From Adineta steineri (Eukaryota > Rotifera > Eurotatoria > Adinetida > Adinetidae): 64,000 nt of DNA. The DNA lies in contig CAJNOI010000193.1 of assembly GCA_905250115.1 (NCBI GenBank), positions 28,619 to 92,618 of the forward strand. The letters are read 5' to 3'. Each line of letters opens with the position of its first letter. Position 1 is the first letter of the stretch. Both the position numbers and the translations under genes were made by a program. Below, piece after piece: positions 13,721 through 22,760 of the stretch. The notes under the pieces were generated by a model. The model searched no databases. It was given only the letters and a program-made list of their open reading frames with translations, and had not been told where the DNA came from.

Positions 13721-14270
13721 CGGCTATGATTTAATCGGTCAGTAGAATAACTGGAATGATCAGTAAAATAGATGAAATGATTAGTAAGATAAATGATCAG
13801 TAAAAACTATGAAAATGAGCAGTAAAAAGCTTAGTTGGTCAGTATTCCGATTATCACTCATTTAAAAAGAGGATTAAAGAGTTTTTGATTTTCATTATGT
13901 TTTCAAATAAATTAGCAATTAAAACAAAGTAATTTTAAAAAAAATGAACTTTAGTACCGGTGGTTATAAAATGCGTTTTTCTGAGATTTATATTGCGAAT
14001 TGAGGTACTCGATATCTCTTTGGACTCCCTGTCTCTAAAAATTAGTAAATATTTATTTAAAAAGGTAAAAATACTAGAATTCATTAATATTGTCTTATTT
14101 TGATCGATTAAAATCAGATTTTTGCTAGTCTTCTGCTTACAAGAGTGATAATCCAAATTCTGACCATTTAATATTTTTACTGCTTATTTTCATAGTTTTT
14201 ACTCTCCATTTATCTTACTGATCATTTCATCTATTTTACTGACCAATTAATAATTTCCCTTGAAAAACTA
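13721..14270. repeat. Inverted-repeat (MITE/foldback) element with GGTCAGTAAAAT-type arms
   Basis: The left arm at about 13735-13850 reads GATCAGTAAAATAGATGAAA, then repeats of ATCAGTAA and AAAACTATGAAAAT. The right arm, 14160-14245, is its near-perfect reverse complement over about 85 bp. The arms are themselves built from diverged (G/A)(A/G)TCAGTA(A/G)(A/G)AT units about 20-25 bp apart. The 300-bp centre is non-coding. No target duplication was found, and the outer ends are approximate. Confidence 0.72.
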
Positions 14271-15502
14271 ATTTACAAAAATCAACGTCAGAATATTTCA
14301 TTAGTATATAACGTAATCTCTTTTTATGCAAAGGTAGATTTATACAATTGAGAATATAATATTCTACTGTTTCCAATATAAATTATCATATGAAAATATC
14401 TTTTGAAATTTAGTAAAAATGAATTATCGAAGTTTTTTTAAAATATCTTTATCATTATCTATCAACTCTTACATTTATCTATATAATTTTTCTATACTAT
14501 CTCCAAGTTAAGTAAAAGAAATTTCTTCTATTATAGTTCTATGCTTACTCTGTTTTATCAACCAATTATTTTATTCTTTTGTAACAATCAAAAAGATAAC
14601 TTCATCTATATAGTTGCACATAACTTTGATGATAATCAAATTGTTGAATATATATTTGTTATTAAACTGTTATTCTATGCTTATACAACGATAAATGCGT
14701 TTGTCACATTGTTTTCAATGGGAAAAAAAGAGACTCATTATTTGAAAAAGTTAATTATGAACAAATTTTTCTTTTGATATTCATATCAATGAAATATGAA
14801 AAAGATTTTTAATTTAAAAACAAATAAAGATTTATTAACACGTATTTTACTTACTTCATTATATAATATTTCGATGTTAGTCTTTCTGGTTGTTGTTATT
14901 TGCAATGAATAACCTTGGCTTCGTCACCAACGTTAAAATTCAATCACTTTCATTTTCTTTTTCATTCGTTTATATCGCCTTTTTTTTTTCAAAAATTCAT
15001 TGATGTTCTTCTGCCGATAAAAAAAATGTGTTTCTTCCTGTTCTAACCTTGATCAATCGTAACAGGACAAAGATCATTAAAATTTGCTTTTTCGTCTGAA
15101 TAGCATAATGTTGTTCATTCAAATAAAATTCTAATTACTTTCTGTTTCTTGATTATTCTTTTAATTTATGCAGTTTCAACTGAATGATTCATTATATAAG
15201 ATAATGTAGTCAAAATTACAAAATAGAATATACGATTGAGAGAATATATACTAATAAAAACTTTTCATACGGCATCATCAAGTAAATAATTATTAAAACA
15301 ACACTTTCTTATTTATATATCAATTATCGAGTAAATGAGTTTTTCTTTAGTTTAAAATAACATTTTTATGGCTTTTATGTTGTATAGAGAAACATTTAAA
15401 GCGTTTTATTATAATAATTCATATATTACTTACCTAGAAAATACATCGGTTATCTAATAAAATAGATAAAGATGATTTTATATAAATTTAACTCATATTT
15501 CG

Positions 15503-15928
15503 ATGAAAAGTAAGTAATGTAGTTATACGTTGAAAATTTTAATTTTAATGGAAATTTTCGATCTTCATTCGATCATTATCAACCTTTAACACGACCTGAT
15601 GATACAAACACAAAAAGTTACACGAAAAATATATGAAAAAAGATCATATAATAATAAGTATAGATTATCTTATATGTAGTCATCATTTAAACATAAACAT
15701 CATAAACATGAACATGAATGGTTCTTAAATTCATTCCACAAATAATTATACTCAATTTGTTTAATACTACTTATATGCATCATTAATGTATGAATATCGA
15801 TAATCTTAAGATCTGTTGTAACATCTTGTTATAAGGTTGTGGTAAAAGGTTGATAATGATCGAACAAAAATCGAAAATTTCCATTAAAATTAAAATTTTC
15901 AACATTAACTACATCACTTACTTTTCAT
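15503..15928. repeat. Inverted-repeat element with about 95-bp terminal arms
   Basis: Starting at 15503, ATGAAAAGTAAGTAATGTAG and about 75 further bases recur as the reverse complement ending at 15928 (ATGAAAAGTAAGTGATGTAG read inward). A distinctive shared core is GAAAATTTTAATTTTAATGG. The arms differ at only a handful of positions. The centre (about 235 bp) is non-coding. Arm length relative to element size fits a foldback-type MITE. No clear target duplication is visible. Confidence 0.75.
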
Positions 15929-16421
15929 TTAAATTAATTAAAATCTCAAGATTATTATTTTTCATATTTCGAGCATAGATTATTGAATATAAAACATTCG
16001 CATGAAAATAATATGTTCGTTTACCAGTATTATAGTTATGTGTAATCAATTTAATACATTACAGTAATAAATATTTATTTCATTTCGCAGGTTGATAAAA
16101 TAAAATGGTACATTGATAAAGAACTCTATATAATCGATATAGAATATCCAATAATTGACTATTTATTTTGAGAATAAAGGTTAATACTCTATCTTTTGTC
16201 TGGTGTATTGAAGCGAGGAAAATGATTTTGACTAAAGATAAGCTATTGATAGTAGTAATCACATGATATATTTTACTATTGTGTAACCCAAGGGCATTCA
16301 TCAATGAATCGTTACATTGTATATTATCAACACGTGCGACTAATAAATAATACGATTAATATTATAGTTTCGCAATTGTGTATATAGATAAATACTTGGA
16401 TCAATTGATCATATATAAAAT

Positions 16422-16805
16422 ATGGTTATATTAATTGGTTATCAAGAAGCTGTGGATAAATTATCAACTGCAGAAGTCGCTTTCGTTGGTCGATTAACAA
16501 GTGTTACTCCAATTTTATCGGTACGTTCAAACCCACCTGTAGAACATTATACACTTAAATTTGAAAAAGAATTACGACCATTAAAAGGTTCGATATCAAC
16601 TATATATGAATTTCATTATCAACAAAAATTAAAACAAGAACAGATATCAAATGTTGATGGTCATTTAGATCCTATTGTTGATTTAAAAGCACCACATCCA
16701 GATCTATTTTATGTTGCTATACTTCATGCTGATGATAATACGATAAAAACTTTAATAGAAATTGATGAACAAGATTTACCAATGTTTCATCCATCAACAA
16801 AATAA
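16422..16805 (+). CDS. Small single-exon protein of unknown function (127 aa)
   Basis: An uninterrupted frame from ATG 16422 to TAA 16803-16805, with an AATAAA-type signal about 45 bases downstream. The composition looks like a real soluble protein: mixed charge, few low-complexity runs, and phrases such as EVAFVGRLTSVTP, EHYTLKFEKELRP and LFYVAILHADDN. It has no signal peptide and no membrane segment. The order of hydrophobic and charged stretches suggests an alpha/beta fold. I do not recognise the family. It sits alone between two gene-free stretches. It may be a lineage-specific gene or the last exon of a longer one, although no upstream exon is evident. Confidence 0.6.
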   Translation: MVILIGYQEAVDKLSTAEVAFVGRLTSVTPILSVRSNPPVEHYTLKFEKELRPLKGSISTIYEFHYQQKLKQEQISNVDGHLDPIVDLKAPHPDLFYVAILHADDNTIKTLIEIDEQDLPMFHPSTK

Positions 16806-18136
16806 TCAAAATTTGTATTAAACACTATTTTCTCTTTTTGATTTTATTTAATAAAATATTTTACTTCTATGAGATCTTTTGATAGAAGAATTACATTTTA
16901 TCATATATACAAAGATTAATCTACGACGTTGAAGAATAAATAATTAAGAAAAAGAAATGATAACGTAGACGATATTGCAGTATACATTACATAAGCATAC
17001 GATTGAGTTGATTTATACAATAATAAACGATCTTTTCGTCGAGAGGATTTTAGAAGCAGTAATAATAAAAAAAACATATAGATTGAATTGATGCTTAATA
17101 TTCTTCTATACTCTTCCTATGTTTAAATAAATTAGTTCAATTTTATTTTCAAGAAATGAAATTATGTTAGTGGAAAGAATATCGTTCTAATGCTTCGTTT
17201 TTCTTTAACAGTATTTGATTACAATTCCTATTTTTATTCTATACTTGGAGGGTGGAAAATATTATTTGAAACTGAACAGTTACTGATTGAGCAGATAAAG
17301 TATTGTATCTCATAAAGCAATAGAGTATAGAAGTTTTTTTTTAAATATTTTTATTGAATAAGGAACTATTAAATCTATTACAGAAAGTATTTTGTAATGG
17401 TATTTCACTTTAAAACCTTCGTCTTGATTGGATTGTTATTTTAGACACATCGATTGTTTATGCACATAAAATACTAAGATAAAATCAACTGAAAGTTGAA
17501 TTGTTGAAAGTAAACAATATTAATTAGTTATATACAACATGCGAAACTTACGTTTGTCAATACACACAAAATGCAAGAAAAAGACATGTCATATCGTTGA
17601 CGTTAATCAGATCGATTGGGCGAACATAGAATATTTTAAATTTATTAGTCAAAATAATCTGACAGATTATGTTATACCTTTTGCATGAGAGAGAGATAGA
17701 TGAATCTTCAGATTCACTATAAATCATTGATCTCATACAGGATGTCTAATTCATTATACTACGGAATACTATTTAACACTTATTGCTTAGTTTTAAACTG
17801 GCATATTATTGTAAGTTTAACAGATATGTTTGGTTCATTAAAAACTGATGAAGAATTAAACTTGTCAATCACTTATTCAAATATGATTATGTTCTCCTAA
17901 GGTTTCGAATCGAACTCATTGGATAACGTTAGTATTACTTCACATCGAAAAATGATCGACAACTTTAGAATTTGAGTTATACAGTATGTAACATAGAAAT
18001 TAACAAGATTTTATAATAAGTGGCTTATTAAGAATAATTGTCGATACTTTTCTTTTGAGATTTATAAGATACAATAAAACATGTTTGATCTTGTATAAAA
18101 AGAAGCTTTTAAAAATCAATCGAATAACCGGTTTAT
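16806..18136. other. Gene-free interval
   Basis: AT-rich, with scattered short frames only. The 66-residue frame at 17700-17900 lacks any domain or splice context. Both neighbouring genes end into this interval. Confidence 0.4.
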
Positions 18137-18919
18137 TTAATAAGTTTTAATAAAATTCAAAATAATATCATATTGTTCATTTCCACTAAAAAACATATAG
18201 ATAACCATTTCTCTATGATTTCTACGAGGAATTTCATAAAATTCTACAGGTACTTGTTGTGAACTTCTTAATTTTCCATATAAACGTCTATTATGTTGTT
18301 GAATTGATGGATAAGTTCTTTCACCAACTAGAATAAGATGTGGATTTCTTATATTTCTCCAATAACGCATTGGTGATGCTCGTTTCCAAATTTGAGGATC
18401 ATTAGAAAATACTTGTATAAATGTATTATAATATCTATCATTACTCGATGATGGTTGACTAAGATATTGATACATATCAAGACCGAATGCATCAAGTAAA
18501 ATAATTCCATAAATTGGATTTTCAATTCTATATGGACTAAAAAATCGCCTATCAGAATTTATTAATTCTATCAAATGTCCACCAGCTGAATGACCCATAA
18601 GAAATATTCGATTTGGATTTCCACCATAATTTATTATATTTGTATATACCCACATGACAGCTGCAGCACCTTCTTGAGCTATTCTATATATTGGTGTAGG
18701 TGATAAACTGTAATTGAAAATAACAGTAACTAAACCTCGATGTACAAAATTTCGTCCAATAAATCTATATGTCCCTTTTGCTCCACTTGCCCATGCACCA
18801 CCAAATGCAAATACAAGAACATCTCGTTGAAAATCTTTATTTGAATAATAAACATCTAGTTTATTTCTTTCATTTTGTGTATCACTCGTATAACTAATAT
18901 CACGTTCTTCATGTACCAT
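18137..18919 (-). CDS. Alpha/beta-hydrolase, kynurenine formamidase/ICME-like esterase family (260 aa, intronless)
   Basis: A single exon encoding a compact alpha/beta hydrolase of the carboxylesterase/BD-FAE type, which includes arylformamidase and isoprenylcysteine methylesterase-like enzymes. The nucleophile elbow is GHSAG (Ser111). The oxyanion-hole motif, HGGxW in this family, appears as FGGAW (residues 39-43), with Phe in place of His. A likely catalytic His is in RNHREM near the C-terminus. The acidic residue may be the Glu of VGERTY or an Asp nearby. There is no signal peptide. The substrate cannot be told from sequence; small ester or amide hydrolysis is the general role. The lack of introns, when neighbouring animal-type genes are intron-rich, is compatible with horizontal acquisition, as often seen in bdelloids, but phylogeny was not done. 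Confidence 0.8.
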   Translation of the reverse strand: MVHEERDISYTSDTQNERNKLDVYYSNKDFQRDVLVFAFGGAWASGAKGTYRFIGRNFVHRGLVTVIFNYSLSPTPIYRIAQEGAAAVMWVYTNIINYGGNPNRIFLMGHSAGGHLIELINSDRRFFSPYRIENPIYGIILLDAFGLDMYQYLSQPSSSNDRYYNTFIQVFSNDPQIWKRASPMRYWRNIRNPHLILVGERTYPSIQQHNRRLYGKLRSSQQVPVEFYEIPRRNHREMVIYMFFSGNEQYDIILNFIKTY

Positions 18920-19458
18920 TGTTCGTTATGTAAAATAGTGTTGAATAATTAAATGTATACTTATACGTTATATAATTTGACTACTAAGATCAATGGGTTT
19001 ACAAACAATAAATATTCGACAGGAATGCGTAGGTATATATCATGTTTTTATATGATGGTTGAAGAATATGTCAGATTTGCTTGAGAGAACACATACGTGA
19101 GTAATTTTTACGTATTACTCTTTCTGACTATCGAACAGTATTTTACGTAGAAGTGTTTTTTTTTCTATGTATGTTACTATATTCTCCTATTGTTAGCAGT
19201 AAAAATTCAGTATTTGGTTTAGTTTTAATTTAAAAATAATATATATACATCTCTTATTAGTCGTTTTATGGAAATTACAATTGGTTTTGAATATTAATAC
19301 GATATGAATTTTGAAAAAAAAAAGAGGTCACTGATCGTTAAATATGGAAAGAGATGAAGTCAGTTGTTATAGGAATGATTCTATCGAATGGATATAAATG
19401 GTAATAATAGAAATTAAAAACTTCTTCTGCTTATTTATTTTACTTTAATCGATAAAAA
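18920..19458. other. Divergent intergenic region (putative promoters)
   Basis: A 539-bp AT-rich spacer between the minus-strand hydrolase and the plus-strand TPR gene, which are transcribed away from each other. It must hold both promoters. No consensus box could be assigned with confidence. Confidence 0.35.
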
Positions 19459-20148
19459 ATGACTGAAAAGAAATCGACAACTGCGAATAATTCTGTTAAT
19501 CAATCTAAACCGATTGCAGTGAAACAGGAAGCACCTCTTCTAATTTGGTATAATAAAAATAATGATGAAAAAAATCAAGAAGGTATTTTTACTTATTTTA
19601 ATAAGTCACAAGAATGTATTCAAACTATTGAACAATCAACAAAATCAATTTTTCTTATTTTAAATAGTTCATCTGCTACAGATATACTTTCTCGTATTCA
19701 TTCATTAAAACAAATTGATACAATTTTCATTCATTGCCAATCATCACGAGAACAACAAAGATGTCAATATCTTCTTGAACATTATTCAAAAATATTTGAT
19801 CTATTCTTAGATCGACAACTCCTACTTAATACTATTCAAGAAAATGTTATTCTCTATCAACATCAATCAGGCAATGAATATCTTCGCTCAGCTGAACGTT
19901 ATAAACAACAAAATCAATTAAATCATGCACTTAAATATACTCATAAAGCATTGGATATTTATCGAAAAACACTTCCCAGTCAAAATCATCCATTAATCGC
20001 TAGATGTTTAAATAATCTTGGTACAATTTATGATGCACAAGGTGATGTTAATCGATCATTTGAATATTATGAACAAGCTGTTAAAATGTATACAAATATA
20101 TCACCGGCTTTATCAAAACGATCAGTGCCAAATTTATTAAAAAAATAA
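19459..20148 (+). CDS. Short TPR protein with an N-terminal domain like that of bdelloid ADP-ribosyltransferase/TPR proteins (229 aa)
   Basis: A single exon. Residues about 25-135 contain a strand-helix pattern (PLLIWYNKN, then KSIFLILNSSSATDILSRI, IDTIFIHCQ) like the N-terminal region of the large bdelloid family that combines an ADP-ribosyltransferase-like domain with kinesin-light-chain-type TPRs. That resemblance is from memory of the family. Residues about 140-220 hold two TPR units: NEYLRSAERYKQQNQLNHAL, then the KLC-like HPLIARCLNNLGTIYDAQGD. The central transferase domain and most of the usual TPR array are missing, so this may be a miniature paralogue or a truncated copy whose frame stays intact. 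It is probably a cytosolic scaffold. A hAT MITE lies about 180 bp downstream. Confidence 0.65.
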   Translation: MTEKKSTTANNSVNQSKPIAVKQEAPLLIWYNKNNDEKNQEGIFTYFNKSQECIQTIEQSTKSIFLILNSSSATDILSRIHSLKQIDTIFIHCQSSREQQRCQYLLEHYSKIFDLFLDRQLLLNTIQENVILYQHQSGNEYLRSAERYKQQNQLNHALKYTHKALDIYRKTLPSQNHPLIARCLNNLGTIYDAQGDVNRSFEYYEQAVKMYTNISPALSKRSVPNLLKK

Positions 20149-20640
20149 ACATGTATAATTAAACCTTACACTTATAAATTATTTGTAATTTTCTAATAAA
20201 ATTTTTGTATCATTCAATGATTTAGATAGCATATTGCAAATATGAAGAAGTGTATGAGAATTATTTGATACAGTCGATACAAGATTATCTAATGAATAAT
20301 TCTTCCGAAACTATTTCATTTGTTACAGTGGTGGATCTAGGATTTTGGAAAGGGGGGGGGGGGGGTTTTTTTTTTGTATGGGGGGGCAATACCTGGGGGG
20401 GGGATGGGGGATTTTTTTTTTTGAGTACGGAGGGGCGATACCTGGGGAGGGTGTGGGCGATTTTGGTTAAAAGCTATTTTTTGAGTCCAACTGAAGCAGT
20501 GTGAACCTATTTTTTCGTTCATTTTTGCTGTAAAAAATCAAAAAAAATTGGAAGGGGGGGCGATCGCCCTCCCCCCTAAATCCGCCACTGATTTGTTATC
20601 TTTTATTTGTTAGTTAATTGCAACAATCAATAGTATATAT
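20149..20640. other. 3' intergenic region largely occupied by a MITE
   Basis: Holds the TPR gene's polyadenylation region (AATAAAA near 20195) and the MITE at 20326-20590. The glycine- and proline-rich open frames here are artefacts of the MITE's G and C runs. Confidence 0.5.
20318..20598. mobile_element. hAT-type MITE with perfect 8-bp target duplication
   Basis: The element spans 20326-20590 (265 bp) and is flanked by the perfect direct repeat ATTTGTTA (20318-20325 and 20591-20598). Its ends are CAGTGGTGGATCTAGGA on the left and CAGTGGCGGATTTAGGG read inward from the right, the familiar CAGTGGCGGA hAT terminus. The interior has long G runs and T runs, no inverted-repeat core and no coding sequence. 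Confidence 0.9.
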
Positions 20641-22195
20641 TTAGGAATCATTAGATTGTTTTTCTATTGGTAATGCTGAAATCCATCCAAGACATGGACG
20701 AAGTGCACCTGTTTTAGAATTTTGACCAATACCTAAGAATCCAGCAATGAATTTCATTTTCGTTTCATGTCCATTATCATCCAAAATAAAATCTGTTTGA
20801 GTTACACTTTCGTAAAAATCACAAAATTCAATACCATTGATTACACCCTATAAATACATCACATAATCAATTTTTATTATATGAAGAAAATATATACTTC
20901 ACGATAATGGTGACGATCGCATCGAGCTTTGCGGTAATGACCTTTTCCATCCAATGTGTATCTACAAAATAAAAATAAAAAATCAAGCAAGTAACGCTCG
21001 TCCGAAGACTCGCTTAGCTCTTTCTTGTAGAAATCCATTTTCTTTAGGTTTACTGGAAAAACAAATAAAAAACGTAAAAAATTGATTTTCGATGTTTTTT
21101 TGACCTTTGAGTCCCCTTCGCCGCTACCCTCACCTTGATCACCCAACAGACCTCAAATTCGAACTCACCGCATCGAAAAACCTCTAGAAATGTCTTTTCC
21201 TGAAAAATTGGTTTTCGATGTTTTTTTGACCCTGCGGACATACAAGCAAGCAAGCAGACAATTTATGTTTACTGGACTGTTCTCTACGAGAAAGAGAATA
21301 AGCATATTCTTTTTTTATTTATATTAAAATAATCTTACGGTATAAAATCAGCAAGCCATCCAGATAATAAACTAACACCAGATCCACCTCCTAATTTATG
21401 ACAAATTTTATGCCACCAATCGATATCATGTTTTCCTTTAGCACTTGCTTTTAATTCTTTCAAATGAGGTAAAAGTGTATCTAACCACCAATGAAAATCA
21501 GTAAAAATCATTCGAAGTTGATTAATCCGATCAATAACCTGTTGAAAATCATCTGGCGAACCACGTAATGTTACTTGTGGAATACCGCAACGTAAACTAA
21601 ATCGATGATTATAATAAGATTTTACACTATCCATTAATGTACAATCAAAAACAGCTTGTTCAACTGGTGTTGTATTAGAGAAAGGAGTAGTTAATATTGT
21701 ACTTAAATCTGTTTTCATATCTTTTTTAATTAATTCTCCCATTTGTCGGACAGCAGCTGACCAATCAATAGCAGGTACAGATTTATTTCCTTCTTTTGCT
21801 CGATCAGAATCTGGTATTCGAAGACTATCTACGAAAAGTTCCAATGTCTTTTTTCCCTCATGTGTTACCATTAATCCACGATATTTTTCAGCATTTTCAT
21901 TTAGATGAATACTAATACCTTGTTCAATAGCAACCCAAATATCTTCAACACTTATTTCAAGTGGATAATGTTCACAATATGCTTTGTATACAGTAGCAAC
22001 AAAAGCATTACTAATTCGATGATTACTTCCATTAAGATCAAAAGCTAATGGATAATTTGTTTGAAAATTTTCAAGTAATAATGTTTGATCTTTCTCTCCC
22101 CATCGATCTAAATCTACTTGATATAATTTAGTAGTTTCAATATGTTTCTGCGTACAGATATCGACATCAGCAACAACAAATGTAACAGAAGCCAT
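20641..22195 (-). CDS. DUF4419 domain protein (375 aa, three exons)
   Basis: Exons 21339-22195, 20898-20961 and 20641-20847 join in frame to 375 residues. The protein is essentially one DUF4419 domain, a family found in fungi, protists, bacteria and some invertebrates, with no established reaction. Recognisable segments are ISVEDIWVAIEQGISIHLN, the GIPQVTLRGSPDDFQ stretch, WWHKICHKLGGGSGVSLLSG and the C-terminal GALRPCLGWISAL. There is no signal peptide or membrane segment, so it is likely cytosolic. Intron 1 (20962-21338, 377 bp) is swollen by a 312-bp dispersed repeat; without it the intron would be about 65 bp. The family's patchy spread suits horizontal transfer into rotifers, but this is not tested here. 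Confidence 0.85.
20990..21301 (-). repeat. Dispersed ~310-bp intronic repeat, copy A (in DUF4419 intron)
   Basis: Read on the minus strand, the unit starts ATTCTCTTTCTCGTAGAGAA and ends near TCTTCGGACGAGCGTTACTT. CTCTTTCTCGTAG near the left end and CTACAAGAAAGAG near the right end are inverted. The internal direct repeat GGTCAAAAAAACATCGAAAA occurs twice. Copies at 33146-33460 and 47800-48104 share the whole layout. All three lie in introns and in the host gene's sense orientation. Confidence 0.88.
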
Positions 22196-22760
22196 ATATT
22201 TTTATAAAAAAATGTTAAAAGAAAAAATTAAATAACGTTTATTATTGTTTCTATTCTATTCTTACAAAGAACACTGATGATTCAGCTTCGATATAAAGAA
22301 GTTAGTTTCATCAATATTGATCAATATCGCACATGTTATTTGACATACGTTCGTATATAAGATAAAAAGAACAACAACTTTATTTCGTACTGGTTAAAAA
22401 ATATTATAATATACAAATGAAGAGACTATTGCAAAAGAGGTCGCAAGTAAAGATAAATGTTGATTGATATTCAATATACATATGTATGAAAATATAAATT
22501 TGTATTAATAATACCTATGATTTATACTGAATTTAAAAAAGAACATCGAAATGTGTCTTAGAAGTGAATGACAACATATATGTATAACAGCAAGCTTCAT
22601 TTATAATATATTGAGTTTATTTTTAAAGGAGAATAATCTTATTTCAACTGTTATTGTATCATTGTAATTATGATTTCATATACACGATACAAATTGTAAG
22701 AATTACTAATTATAAAGGAATCTTTTTTCATACTAAAAATTAAAAAAAATAGTTTGAATG
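22196..22760. other. Intergenic region between tandem minus-strand genes
   Basis: AT-rich, 565 bp. It contains the DUF4419 gene's presumed promoter and the PL8 gene's 3' end. I see nothing else. Confidence 0.35.

Larger units (their letters stand above)
13473..16421. other. Gene-free interval with two long inverted-repeat elements
   Basis: Very AT-rich. The only strong structures are the foldback elements at about 13721-14270 and 15503-15928, described separately. Small open frames at 13935-14156, 14541-14777 and 16080-16304 have no supporting features and partly lie in or beside those elements. The segment next to 13472 is the presumed promoter of the Ig receptor gene, and the segment before 16422 that of the small orphan gene. 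Confidence 0.4.

Noticed and set aside
20250..20522. Glycine- and proline-rich frames on both strands
   Set aside because: They are translations of G and C runs inside the hAT MITE.
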